A stretch of 64,000 nt of DNA from Mycobacterium sp. PSTR-4-N (GTDB lineage Bacteria > Actinomycetota > Actinomycetes > Mycobacteriales > Mycobacteriaceae). Both the position numbers and the translations under genes were made by a program. The stretch's first letter is position 1. Each line of letters opens with the position of its first letter. The notes below the pieces were generated by a model that worked only from the letters and a program-made list of their open reading frames with translations, did no database searches and was not told where the DNA came from. Of the stretch, positions 33,262 to 41,884 are shown piece by piece. The stretch is taken from the NCBI RefSeq assembly GCF_022348085.1, contig NZ_JAKRFN010000025.1, forward strand, positions 1 through 64,000, in the 5' to 3' direction.

Positions 33262-33933
33262 CTAACCCGCGGTGAGTGGCGGCGCGGAACGGTTCCACAG
33301 CAGAAGTCCGAGCTGCTGGGCGCGGCTGGCCGCCTCGGCACGATTGCGGACGTCGAGCTTGCGATACAGCGCGCTGGTGTACTGCTTGACGGTGTGCGCT
33401 GAAAGATTCAGGATGGCCGCGGTTTCCCGGTTGCTGAGTCCGGCCGCCACGTGGTGCAGCACATCGAGTTCACGCTTGGACAGGTGCAGAGTCGCCGGAG
33501 TGGTCGTGCGCGGAAGCAGCCGCTCACCCTCGGCGACGCGCTTCATCGCGGCCAGAACCGCACCCCGCGGCATCTGCTTCGACAACACCGCGACCGCCCC
33601 CAGCGAGGCCGCGAGGGCAGCCGGCACTCGCCCGCCGGACATCACCGCCACCTTGATGTGGGGTGTGTTCTCCTTGAGCCAGTGACACAGATCGGGGCCC
33701 GCGGTCGCGCCCAGCGTGGCACTGATCAACACGATGTGGGGTTGCCTGCGCCGGATCACGTGCATCGCGACATCGGCGTTGCCGGCGACGAAGCAGGCCG
33801 CCACCCAGGGTGCCTCCAGGAAGACCGACCGCAGCCCGGCCTGCATGAGTTCGTTCTCGTCGACCACGAGGATGCGTTGCGGCTGACACTCGGTTTCCGG
33901 CTCGACAGCGACGGCGGCAGAACTGATGGTCAT
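33262..33933 (-). CDS. LuxR/NarL-type response regulator lacking the phospho-acceptor Asp
   Basis: The protein has 223 residues: an N-terminal receiver-like domain (RILVVDENELMQAGLRSVFL), and a C-terminal LuxR HTH (LSKRELDVLHHVAAGLSNRE, then LSAHTVKQYTSALYRKLDVR). The acidic pocket residue Asp25 and the conserved Lys (AVLSKQ) are kept, but the phosphorylation-site Asp is replaced by Ser71 (HIVLISATLG). It is therefore probably phosphorylation-independent, an orphan regulator with no histidine kinase nearby. It sits beside the large LuxR ATPase gene within the catabolic cluster. AAGGGGAA precedes the ATG. Confidence 0.88.
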   Translation of the reverse strand: MTISSAAVAVEPETECQPQRILVVDENELMQAGLRSVFLEAPWVAACFVAGNADVAMHVIRRRQPHIVLISATLGATAGPDLCHWLKENTPHIKVAVMSGGRVPAALAASLGAVAVLSKQMPRGAVLAAMKRVAEGERLLPRTTTPATLHLSKRELDVLHHVAAGLSNRETAAILNLSAHTVKQYTSALYRKLDVRNRAEAASRAQQLGLLLWNRSAPPLTAG

Positions 33934-34024
33934 CGGTGGTTCCCCTTGCGCGACGGTGTGGTGATGGCGGTTGCCATGCCTCTCTCACGGTCGCGCGGCC
34001 GGCTGTCACGGCACACGGTGGAAA

Positions 34025-36358
34025 CTACCTGTTTCTGCCCCGTTCATCGCCCACGGCCTGCGCCTCGGTGAACCACGACGCGATCTGAGCGCGAGTCCGG
34101 AACCCCAGCTTGGTGAGGATGCGCTCGACGTGACCTTCGGCAGTGCGCAACGAAACCACCAGTTTGGCCGCGATCTCCTTGTTGGACAGACCCTCGGCCA
34201 CCAGCCCGGCCACCTCGCGCTCGCGGCGGGTGAGCTGATCGAGGGTGTGGCTTGCGGTGGTCGTCGTCGCATCGTCGGGCCGCTCGTCGAGCGCATAGAC
34301 GACGACGTCGTCGAGGCTCAGGTCGCTCCCCCGACGCCGGGCATCGTCGAACGCGCCGTCTCCGAGGTCGGAGGGTTCCGCCAGGAGGTGGCGCACCCGC
34401 CATCCGTGCATGAGTTTCTCGGTCGCGCTGATCGACTTCCAGGCCACCTCGGTGCCGCCCAGGATCGTCGCCGCGCGTTCCCCCTCCCCCGATGCGGCCA
34501 AGCTCCACGCCAGCGCCTCGAGGGTGAGGATCAGACCCAGGTTGTCCCGAAAGGTCCGCTGGATCGTCACGGACTCGGCCAACAACGCAGCGGCCTGACG
34601 CGCGTCCCCCCGGATCAACGCGAGCAACCCGCGTAGCCACAGCGCGTATCCCAGATGCGAGCGTTCCCCCGCTGCCGAGCACCGCTGGTGCAGCTCGTCG
34701 ACCAACGCCGCCGCACCGTCGAGCTCATCGACGCGCAGATGGGCGACGGCGAGCTCCACCATGGCCGCGTCGTGGTACTGGACGGCGGTCCCGCTGTCGA
34801 CGTGCTGCTGCAACGCATCGGTGAGCAGCGGGATCGCGTCGCGAACGGCGTCACCGCTGGCCAGGGACTGCCGGAAACCGATCACGTGGTTGGCGAACGC
34901 CAACGCCCGGGTGTCGCCCAGGACCGCGGCGAGGTCGCGCGCCTGCTCCGGGAGAGTGTCCAGCACGTCGGATTCGCCGAGGAACGCAGCGATGTATCCG
35001 CGCGCGGCGAGCCCCCACGCGCGATCCGGGGTCGGTTCGGTGGCCAGCTCCAGCGCGCGATCCAACCACAGCGTGGCCTCGTGCATGTGCGAGGTCGCCG
35101 ACCAGAACCACGTCTGCCCCGCGATCCTGATCGCAGTGGCCGCCCGCTCCGGGGAGGACACGCAATACTCCAGCGCGGCACGCAGATTCGCGTGATCGAG
35201 GTGCATCAGCTCGGCCCACTCCTCCTGCCGGGGCCCGATCCACTCGTCGGTCACCCGATCGGCGAGCTGTGCGTACCACCGACAGTGGCGCTGCGCCAGT
35301 AGTTCATCCTCGGTTGATTCCCGAAGCCGGACCCGCCCGTACGCACGCAGCGTCTCGAGCATCCGGTAGCGCGCTCGCCCGCCGCTGTCGTCGCGCACGA
35401 TGATCGACTTCTCGACCAGGCCCGCGAGGACGTCGACCAGTTCGTCGGCGGGCAGCCGGTCGTCGGCGCACACCGCGGCCAACGCATCGAATGCGAAACT
35501 GCCCGCGAACACCGACGACCGGATCCACAGCAGCCGCTCGGACTCCGTACACAGATCGAAGCTCCAGTCGACCAGATTCTGCAGAGTCCGGTGTCGCTCG
35601 GGCATGTTGCGGTTGCCCGCCCGCAGGACGTGGAATCGATCGTCGAGCCGATCCGCGAGTTCTGTCACCGACAGCACATTCAGCCGCACGGCGGCCAGCT
35701 CGATGGCCAACGGGATGCCCTCGAGGCGACTGCTCAAGCGCGCCACCGCCATCTCGTTGTCCGGTGTCACCTCGAATTCGGGCACGATGGCCGCGGTGCG
35801 TTCGGTCAACAGCCGCACCGCCGGGTAGTGGCTGACCGCGCCGGGCAGCACCGACCCGTCCGGGTCGGGTGTCGGCAGCGGCGCGACGTGGTGAACGTGC
35901 TCCCCGGTGACCCGCAGCGGTTGTCTGCTGGTGGCGAGGATGCGCAGCTCCGGTGCCATCTGGAGCAACTCTGTGGTGAGCGCAGCGGCGTCCTCCACGA
36001 CATGCTCGCAGTTGTCGAGGATCAGCAGCATCCGTCGGCGTCGCAGAAAGCCGCGTAGCGAGTTCACCGCATCCTCTCTGCGGAGCTCGCGGACCTCCAG
36101 GGCATCGAGCACCGCCTGCCGCAGCAGGCGCCCTTCGGACAGCGTCGAGAACTCGACGACGTACACCCCGTCGGGGAACGCCCTCTGCAGTTCTTTGGCG
36201 AGTTGCAGCGCGAGCCGGGTCTTGCCCACCCCGCCGATTCCGGTGAGGGTGACCAGCCGCGTGGACGAAAAGAGCTGGCGCACAACGAGGATGTCTTCGC
36301 GCCGACCGACGAAGCTCGCGATGTCGGCGGGCAACGACGTTGCCGACTCAGAAGGCAT
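34025..36358 (-). CDS. LuxR-family regulator with N-terminal ATPase domain (LAL-like)
   Basis: This 777-residue regulator begins with FVGRREDI and the P-loop GIGGVGKT (40-47), followed by the Walker B stretch LLILDNCEHVVEDAA of STAND-type NTPases. A long helical, TPR-like region fills the middle (WGLAARGYIAAFLGESDVLD). The C-terminal LuxR HTH (LTRREREVAGLVAEGLSNKE, then VSLRTAEGHVERILTKLG) binds DNA. Such proteins switch on catabolic operons when they bind an inducer and ATP. It is divergent from the SDR-quinone reductase-imine reductase operon and is the best candidate to bind the shared operator TCCCCCAGTCGGG. Confidence 0.9.
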   Translation of the reverse strand: MPSESATSLPADIASFVGRREDILVVRQLFSSTRLVTLTGIGGVGKTRLALQLAKELQRAFPDGVYVVEFSTLSEGRLLRQAVLDALEVRELRREDAVNSLRGFLRRRRMLLILDNCEHVVEDAAALTTELLQMAPELRILATSRQPLRVTGEHVHHVAPLPTPDPDGSVLPGAVSHYPAVRLLTERTAAIVPEFEVTPDNEMAVARLSSRLEGIPLAIELAAVRLNVLSVTELADRLDDRFHVLRAGNRNMPERHRTLQNLVDWSFDLCTESERLLWIRSSVFAGSFAFDALAAVCADDRLPADELVDVLAGLVEKSIIVRDDSGGRARYRMLETLRAYGRVRLRESTEDELLAQRHCRWYAQLADRVTDEWIGPRQEEWAELMHLDHANLRAALEYCVSSPERAATAIRIAGQTWFWSATSHMHEATLWLDRALELATEPTPDRAWGLAARGYIAAFLGESDVLDTLPEQARDLAAVLGDTRALAFANHVIGFRQSLASGDAVRDAIPLLTDALQQHVDSGTAVQYHDAAMVELAVAHLRVDELDGAAALVDELHQRCSAAGERSHLGYALWLRGLLALIRGDARQAAALLAESVTIQRTFRDNLGLILTLEALAWSLAASGEGERAATILGGTEVAWKSISATEKLMHGWRVRHLLAEPSDLGDGAFDDARRRGSDLSLDDVVVYALDERPDDATTTTASHTLDQLTRREREVAGLVAEGLSNKEIAAKLVVSLRTAEGHVERILTKLGFRTRAQIASWFTEAQAVGDERGRNR

Positions 36359-36434
36359 ACCTGTTCCTCACCACATCATCGTCGGCAGCGAGCCGATCTG
36401 GAGAGAATAACGGCCGAAGGGGCTCGAGGGCGTT

Positions 36435-36447
36435 TCCCCCATCTGGG
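36435..36447 (+). promoter_or_regulatory. Cluster operator before the SDR-reductase operon
   Basis: TCCCCCATCTGGG matches the cluster consensus TCCCCCAGTCGGG at 10 of 13 positions. It faces the SDR gene and lies 85 bases before its ATG, in the gap shared with the divergent LuxR ATPase gene. Confidence 0.45.
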
Positions 36448-36532
36448 CGTACTTGTCGGCGACGAGGTCCGTCCGCAGCGTCGGGCGGTGCACAGTCGCA
36501 TCTCGAACACCCGCACCCACAGGGAGGACGCC

Positions 36533-37294
36533 ATGTCAGGAGTACTGACCGGAAAGCGCGCGCTCGTCACCGGAGCGGCCACCGGCTTCGGCCGCGCCAC
36601 CGCCGAACTCTTCGCCCGCCAGGGTGCCCACGTCGTCGGCATGGACCTGCGTTTCGACGGGGAACTCGACGGCGTGAAACCGTTCCAGGGCGACGTGACA
36701 CAAGACGAGGACGTCACGGCAGCAGTGCAGGCCGCAGCCGGTGACGACGGGCTCGACATCCTGGTGGCCAATGCCGGGGTGATCCTCATCGACGACCTGC
36801 GCACCGCCAAGGCCGAGGACTGGGCGCGTGTCTTCGACGTCAACGTCCTGGGCATGCTGCGGGCTTTCCAGGCGGCCGCGCTGAACATGATCGACACCGG
36901 CCGCAAGGGCAAGCTGCTCGCCACCGCGTCGGTGTCGGCGACACGCCCCTACGCCGAGGGCGGCTCCTACTGCGCGAGCAAGGCCGCTGTGCACTCGCTG
37001 GTGAAGTCGGCCGCGCTCGCCTTCGCCGGTGACGGAATCACCGTCAACGCCATCGATCCCGGGCCGGCCGACACCGCGCTGTACCGCAACGCCATGGCGA
37101 AACTGTCGCAGACCGATTACGCCTCCGGCACCAGTGTCGAGGAGCACAAGGCCGAGTCTGCGTCGCATGTGCCGCTCAAGCGGTTGGCCGACGTCGACGA
37201 CATCGCCCAGCTCTACCTCTTCCTGGCCTCGGACGCCAGCCGCTACATGACCGGTGCGACGATCGCCATCGACGGTGGACTCGCTCTGGTCTGA
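36533..37294 (+). CDS. SDR-family oxidoreductase
   Basis: The ATG at 36533 follows AGGGAGG; the product has 253 residues. Motifs: TGAATGFGRA (cofactor loop), Asp in VVGMDLRF suggesting NAD(H), NAGV, Ser in TASVSATRPYAEGG, YCASKAAVH and DPGPADTALY, and the C-terminal AIDGGLALV. It is the first gene of an operon with a quinone reductase and an imine-reductase-like enzyme. It would interconvert an alcohol and ketone in the cluster pathway. Confidence 0.88.
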   Translation: MSGVLTGKRALVTGAATGFGRATAELFARQGAHVVGMDLRFDGELDGVKPFQGDVTQDEDVTAAVQAAAGDDGLDILVANAGVILIDDLRTAKAEDWARVFDVNVLGMLRAFQAAALNMIDTGRKGKLLATASVSATRPYAEGGSYCASKAAVHSLVKSAALAFAGDGITVNAIDPGPADTALYRNAMAKLSQTDYASGTSVEEHKAESASHVPLKRLADVDDIAQLYLFLASDASRYMTGATIAIDGGLALV

Positions 37295-37320
37295 CGGACG
37301 AACGTAGGCAGGAGACCAGC

Positions 37321-37950
37321 ATGGCGCACGGCGGTGGACACACCCTGGTGGTCGTGGCGCATCCCGACCCGACGTCGTTGAGCCATCACGTGGCCAACGC
37401 CGTGGCGGCCGCCGCCGCGCAGCGGGGTACATCGGAGATCGCCGATCTGGCGTGGGAGGGCTTCGATCCGCGATGGACCGCCGCCGACCGCGCCGCCTAC
37501 CAGGGGACGGGCCCGGTCCCGGCCGACGCCGTCGCCGAACAGGTTCGGGTCGACAGGGCCACCGACCTGGTACTGGTCTTCCCGGTCTACTGGTGGTCGA
37601 TGCCCGCGTTGCTCAAGGGCTGGATCGACCGCGTGTTCGTCAACGGCTGGGCTTTCGGCTACACCTCCACCGGCGATGTCGAGCCGGCGTTGCAGTGGCT
37701 CACCATCCACGTGCTGCCCGTCGCGGCCAGCAGCGCCGGTGTGTACGACCGGCACGGTTACGAGAAAGCCCTGCGGGCGCAGATCGAGCACGGGCTCATC
37801 GATTTCTGCGGAGCAGTCCGGGGCGCGATGACGTTCATCCACGACTCGGAAGACCCCTCGGACTCCGCCCCCGGAATCGAGGCCGCGATGGACGCCGTGG
37901 GTGCCGCGCTGAGCCGTTCCCTCCCTCCTGACCAGGAAGCACTGACATGA
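37321..37950 (+). CDS. NAD(P)H:quinone oxidoreductase-like flavoprotein
   Basis: This 209-residue protein has the flavodoxin-2 fold of the MdaB/NQO family: VVVAHPDPTSLSHHVANAV (FMN/FAD phosphate loop) and the signature LVFPVYWWSMPALLKGWIDR with FVNGWAFGY. It would carry out two-electron reduction of a quinone or other acceptor with NAD(P)H. CAGGAG lies before the ATG. It overlaps the next gene by ATGA, so the two are coupled. The acceptor is unknown. Confidence 0.87.
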   Translation: MAHGGGHTLVVVAHPDPTSLSHHVANAVAAAAAQRGTSEIADLAWEGFDPRWTAADRAAYQGTGPVPADAVAEQVRVDRATDLVLVFPVYWWSMPALLKGWIDRVFVNGWAFGYTSTGDVEPALQWLTIHVLPVAASSAGVYDRHGYEKALRAQIEHGLIDFCGAVRGAMTFIHDSEDPSDSAPGIEAAMDAVGAALSRSLPPDQEALT

Positions 37951-38819
37951 CCGAGAACAAACGATCCGCGACCTTCGACGTCCTGATCGTCGGCTGCGGG
38001 TTCATGGGCTCTGCGCTCGCCCGTACGCTCGCCGAGCAGGGCTTGCGGGTGGCGGCCTGGAACCGGACTTTCACCAAAGCGGAGGCGCTGAGCCACTACG
38101 GCGTGACCCCGGTGCGTGACATCGACGGCGCTGTCCGAGAATCCGACATCGTCGTGGCGATCACCGCCACCTACGAGCACGTCTACGCGGCGATCGGTGA
38201 CGTCACCTCCTGGGACGGCCACCTCCTGGTGAACCTCACCAGCGGTCGGCCCGACGAGAGCGATGCGTTCGCCGACTGGGCCGCCCAGCACGGCGTGGAC
38301 GTCCTCGACGGCTCGATCCTGAACTATCCGCGCCAGGTCGGTACCGCTGAGGCCTACTTCATGTATTCCGGGCCGCCGGCCGCGTGGCAGCGCGCCGAAC
38401 CGATGCTGACGCTGCTCGGGCCGTCTCACTACATCCCCGGTGCGCAGTGTGTGAGTTCTGAACTGCTGCAGGGGTTGTGCGCGTTCCTCATCCCGGCTCT
38501 CAGCAGCTTCGTCGAGGCGGCCACCTATCTGCAGCGGCGCAAGGTGCCGACGGAGCAGCTGCTGCACGCCGCCGGCTATCTGGCGGAGTCCTTGCAGCGC
38601 ACGCTGCCCGAAGTGGTCGAGGCGCTCGACACCGGTGACCTCGCGAGCGATCAGGCCAGCCTGGAGACCTTCGCCGAATCCGTCGAGGGCTCGCTGGCCG
38701 CGTTCGCAGCCGAGGGACTCAACGGCCGGATCCTGCGCGCCACCGGAGAGGCTCTGGACGCTGCGCGCGCCAAGGGTCTCGGTGAACTGAGCCTGTACGC
38801 CCAGACCACCGTGATGTGA
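37947..38819 (+). CDS. NAD(P)-dependent oxidoreductase, imine-reductase/HIBADH-like
   Basis: The protein has 290 residues, the usual length of the imine reductase and 3-hydroxyisobutyrate dehydrogenase family. The N-terminal Rossmann fold has VLIVGCGFMGSALARTL and WNRTFTKAEAL (Arg suggests NADP). A long helical C-terminal domain follows (LLQGLCAFLIPALSSFVEAA), through which these enzymes dimerise. The catalytic Lys of true hydroxyacid dehydrogenases is not evident, which favours the imine-reductase side. An imine reductase would suit a pathway that also contains two amine oxidases. It is the last gene of its operon, before a hairpin terminator. Confidence 0.8.
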   Translation: MTENKRSATFDVLIVGCGFMGSALARTLAEQGLRVAAWNRTFTKAEALSHYGVTPVRDIDGAVRESDIVVAITATYEHVYAAIGDVTSWDGHLLVNLTSGRPDESDAFADWAAQHGVDVLDGSILNYPRQVGTAEAYFMYSGPPAAWQRAEPMLTLLGPSHYIPGAQCVSSELLQGLCAFLIPALSSFVEAATYLQRRKVPTEQLLHAAGYLAESLQRTLPEVVEALDTGDLASDQASLETFAESVEGSLAAFAAEGLNGRILRATGEALDAARAKGLGELSLYAQTTVM

Positions 38820-38835
38820 TGGGCGCCAACGAATA

Positions 38836-38861
38836 AATCCCCGGCTCCTGAGCCGGGGATT
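38836..38861. terminator. Bidirectional hairpin terminator between convergent operons
   Basis: A perfect 11-base-pair stem (AATCCCCGGCT paired with AGCCGGGGATT) with the loop CCTG is followed by CTTTCGT on the plus side and by A/T bases on the other. It lies between the imine-reductase-like gene and the convergent acyl-CoA synthetase gene. Confidence 0.8.
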
Positions 38862-38877
38862 CTTTCGTGTGCCTCGA

Positions 38878-40602
38878 CTACGTCGGGGGTGCACCGGTCA
38901 CGTCGGCGAGGATCATCTGCCGGAGCTTGTACTTCTCGATCTTGTTCGTCGGGGTGCGCGGAACGTCGCTGACCACGCGGATGTGTTTCGGCCGCATGAA
39001 CTTCGGCATGGTCTGCACGGCGAACGTGTGCAAGTCCTCGGCGCTGACGGTGGCGCCGCCGAGCGGAACCACGAACGCGCAGATGTCGTCCTCGTCCCCT
39101 TCGGCACTGGCGATGCCGAAGGCCGCGGTCATCTGCACGTGCGGATGCTGGTTGAGCTGATCCTCGACCTGGGACGAGGTGAGGTTCTCCCCGCGTACCC
39201 GGATGCGATCGCCGAGCCGGTCCACGTAGTCGTACATGCCGTCCGACGAGAGCACTGCGGCGTCGCCGGTGTGGAACCACAGGTTGCGCCACGCCGACAC
39301 CGTGGCCGGCGCCTTGCCGAGATACTCGGTGAACAGTACGCCCGGCACCCGGGGACGTACCGCGAGCTGCCCGGGGACGCCCACCGGGCACGGCTGGTCC
39401 TGCTCGTCGAGCACCGCGACCTCCATGAACGGCACCGGTCGGCCCATCACCCCCTTACGCGCCGCGGCACCTGCGGAAAGAGTGGCGACGCCGGCATCTG
39501 CTGCGCGCGAGAGGATCTCGGCATGTGACAGCCCGCGATACAGATGCGCCGGGGTGCCCTCGTCCTGCGCGGTCTCTTCGATGATGAGCCCGATGGGACA
39601 CCCCGACTCCGTCTGTCCGAAGCCGGTCGAGACGATGTCGATGCCGAATCGCTGTGCGAATTCCCGATGCCGTGCCGGCAGCGGCTGCATGTTCACCTTG
39701 TTCAGGGTGTTCGCCGCGTCGTCCTCGCGCGGCGGCACCTTCAACAGCCACGGGATCATCACGTCCAGAAGCGCTGCCACGGACGCGCCGCGGGACGCGA
39801 TACGAGACCAGAACTCGTTGGGAGAGAACCGGTCCCACACCGCGACTTCACAGCCGACCCAGGCCGCGCGCGACACGTGCGAGATCGCACCGCCCACGTG
39901 ATACAGCGGGAGATCGCAGTAAATGACGTCGTCGGGTGACAGCAGCATGCGGTGGTAGAAGGTGTAGCTCGCCAACCACCGGTGAGGCAGGACCACGCCC
40001 TTGGCAGGGCCCGTGGTTCCACTGGTGTAGAACACGCTGGCCGGATCGTCGAACGCCAGCTCCACCTGAGGCCGGGGGCAGGGGCGATTCAGCTCAGCCC
40101 ATTCCAGCGGGGTGAACGGGGCCACCGCCCCGGGCGCGCCGCCGGCCGTCGGGTCGTACACGGCGACGACCGGATGGTGGCTGACCTGATCGGCGACCTC
40201 GTTCACCGCAGCGATCAGCGTGGTGTCGGTGACCAGCAGCCGGGCGGCAGTGTCGTCGATCTGGTAGGCCAGCAACCGCCCGCGGAAGCTGTAGTTGACC
40301 GGCGCGTAGACGGCGCCGAGCTTCCATGCCGCGAACATGACCGCTGCGCAGAGCAGGGAGTTGGTCGACAGCACGCTCACGCGGTCACCCTTGGCGATCC
40401 CGAAGCGGTGCAGGTTGCCCGCGAGAGTGTCTGTCCACGAACCGAATTCAGCGAAGCTGTACTCGCGATCGGTTTCCCCGTAGTAGAGGAACGTCCGATC
40501 GGGTGTCTCGTGCGTCCAGCGGTCGAGCTGCTCGACGACGTTGTCGCCCTGAGCCGTCAGCATCGCCGTCAGATCCTCGTGGCTTCTCAGCGTTTCGGAC
40601 AC
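38878..40602 (-). CDS. Acyl-CoA synthetase (AMP-forming)
   Basis: GTG 40602 is chosen because GGGAGGAG lies 8 bases before it and because the reading upstream is unlike protein; the product has 574 residues. It is an ANL-superfamily ligase: FYTSGTTGPAKGVVLP (P-loop), GFGQTESGCP, YDYVDRLGDRIRVRGENLTS (hinge) and the C-terminal Lys in TPTNKIEKYKLR. It activates a carboxylic acid to its CoA ester; the closest groups are crotonobetaine/medium-chain ligases. It is the last gene of the amidohydrolase-amine oxidase operon, 16 bases after the preceding gene, and would feed the pathway product into beta-oxidation. Confidence 0.9.
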   Translation of the reverse strand: MSETLRSHEDLTAMLTAQGDNVVEQLDRWTHETPDRTFLYYGETDREYSFAEFGSWTDTLAGNLHRFGIAKGDRVSVLSTNSLLCAAVMFAAWKLGAVYAPVNYSFRGRLLAYQIDDTAARLLVTDTTLIAAVNEVADQVSHHPVVAVYDPTAGGAPGAVAPFTPLEWAELNRPCPRPQVELAFDDPASVFYTSGTTGPAKGVVLPHRWLASYTFYHRMLLSPDDVIYCDLPLYHVGGAISHVSRAAWVGCEVAVWDRFSPNEFWSRIASRGASVAALLDVMIPWLLKVPPREDDAANTLNKVNMQPLPARHREFAQRFGIDIVSTGFGQTESGCPIGLIIEETAQDEGTPAHLYRGLSHAEILSRAADAGVATLSAGAAARKGVMGRPVPFMEVAVLDEQDQPCPVGVPGQLAVRPRVPGVLFTEYLGKAPATVSAWRNLWFHTGDAAVLSSDGMYDYVDRLGDRIRVRGENLTSSQVEDQLNQHPHVQMTAAFGIASAEGDEDDICAFVVPLGGATVSAEDLHTFAVQTMPKFMRPKHIRVVSDVPRTPTNKIEKYKLRQMILADVTGAPPT

Positions 40603-40618
40603 GATCGTCTCCTCCCAT

Positions 40619-41884
40619 TCACCGCAGTGATTCGCGCCGCTGCAACACTTCGTCGGCGGCACGCTCGCCGGAGCGCATCGCGCCGTCGATCGCGGTCGCC
40701 CACATGTTGGCCGTGTGTTCCCCGCAGAAGTGGACAGGCCCCACGGCTGCGGCCAGGAGCGCCTGCAACCGGATGCGATCGCCGAAGAGCATCGACACCA
40801 CCCCGCCGGCGTATTCGTCCTGCGTCCAGTCCTTCAGGATTCCGCTCAACCGGCGGGCGGGAACTCCCGATGCCGTCCTGACGAGACCGTCGAGGGCCTG
40901 CAGAGCCTGTTCCTCGTCGTGCGACGTTCCGTCCCCGCGGTCGGGGACGAACCCCAGCACCACGATGCTGTCGTGCGGGCCGACCGCTCTCGTCCACAGC
41001 GCGGTCACGCGATCGTCGCCCAGAGCTGTTCTCGGTAGTCGGGCGGCGATCGCCGCGCCATCGCTGTACTGCCCGATCACCTTCGCGCCCTGCGACATCG
41101 GCGTGGACAGCAGCGCGTTCGCCTTCCACTCCGGCAGTACCGGATCGAACCCGATGGCCATCGTCGGAGTGACGGGGGTGGCGACCACCACGTCGTCGGC
41201 GGCGAAGGTGTCGCTGTCGGTCTCCACCACGACGCCGCGCTGCGTGCGACGGATCAGCCGCACCGGCTGCTCGAGCCGGATGTCGAGGCCCTCGGCCATC
41301 GCCCTGGTGACCGAATCGGTGCCATCGGCCAGCATCCAGACCACGCGTCCGGTGGTCGGCGGGTGGATCTCCCCCATCGGGACCAGCGCCGGATGGCTGA
41401 CGGGGTTGTATCCCGTCACCCCCGCCAGCGCGGTGCGCGCGCACTGCGACACGCCGCTGCGGCGGGTCCACGCCAACACCGGCTCGGTCGGCTCCGGGGG
41501 CGTGCGCGTCAGCGCGTCGCTCACCTCCTGGGCGATGCGCTGCGCCGCGATGTCGTCGACGCGCGCACCGTCGAGCACCATCGGATTGCGGACATGGCTG
41601 GCCGCGGTGTACGAGCCGCCCGGCTCGGCCGGAAAGAGCGCGAACTGCGAGGTCAGCTCGATGCCCAGCTCTGCACAGACGGCGAGGATCTTGTCCTGCC
41701 CCAGGTCGATCAACGATCCGCCGAGATCGGCGGGCTGGCCGTAGCACAGGCGCGTGCGGTCGGTCCGCGTGCGTCCACCGACGTGCGGATTGGCTTCGAG
41801 GACGGTGACGTCCTCGCCCCGGGACACGAGCACCCGGGCCGCTTCCAAGCCGGCCGGCCCGGCTCCGACGACGATCGTGGTCAT
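40619..41884 (-). CDS. FAD-dependent amine oxidase-family flavoprotein 1
   Basis: This 421-residue protein has the FAD-binding GAGPAGLEAARVL at 7-19, the GG-doublet motif VGGRTRTDR, and the C-terminal FAD-binding stretch GPVHFCGEHTANMWATAIDG with GAMRSGERAA. These are the marks of the monoamine/polyamine oxidase (flavin amine oxidoreductase) family. It overlaps the next upstream gene by ATGA and is a diverged tandem relative of it. It could oxidise an amine to imine, or a related C-N or C-C bond; the substrate is not evident. Confidence 0.88.
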   Translation of the reverse strand: MTTIVVGAGPAGLEAARVLVSRGEDVTVLEANPHVGGRTRTDRTRLCYGQPADLGGSLIDLGQDKILAVCAELGIELTSQFALFPAEPGGSYTAASHVRNPMVLDGARVDDIAAQRIAQEVSDALTRTPPEPTEPVLAWTRRSGVSQCARTALAGVTGYNPVSHPALVPMGEIHPPTTGRVVWMLADGTDSVTRAMAEGLDIRLEQPVRLIRRTQRGVVVETDSDTFAADDVVVATPVTPTMAIGFDPVLPEWKANALLSTPMSQGAKVIGQYSDGAAIAARLPRTALGDDRVTALWTRAVGPHDSIVVLGFVPDRGDGTSHDEEQALQALDGLVRTASGVPARRLSGILKDWTQDEYAGGVVSMLFGDRIRLQALLAAAVGPVHFCGEHTANMWATAIDGAMRSGERAADEVLQRRESLR

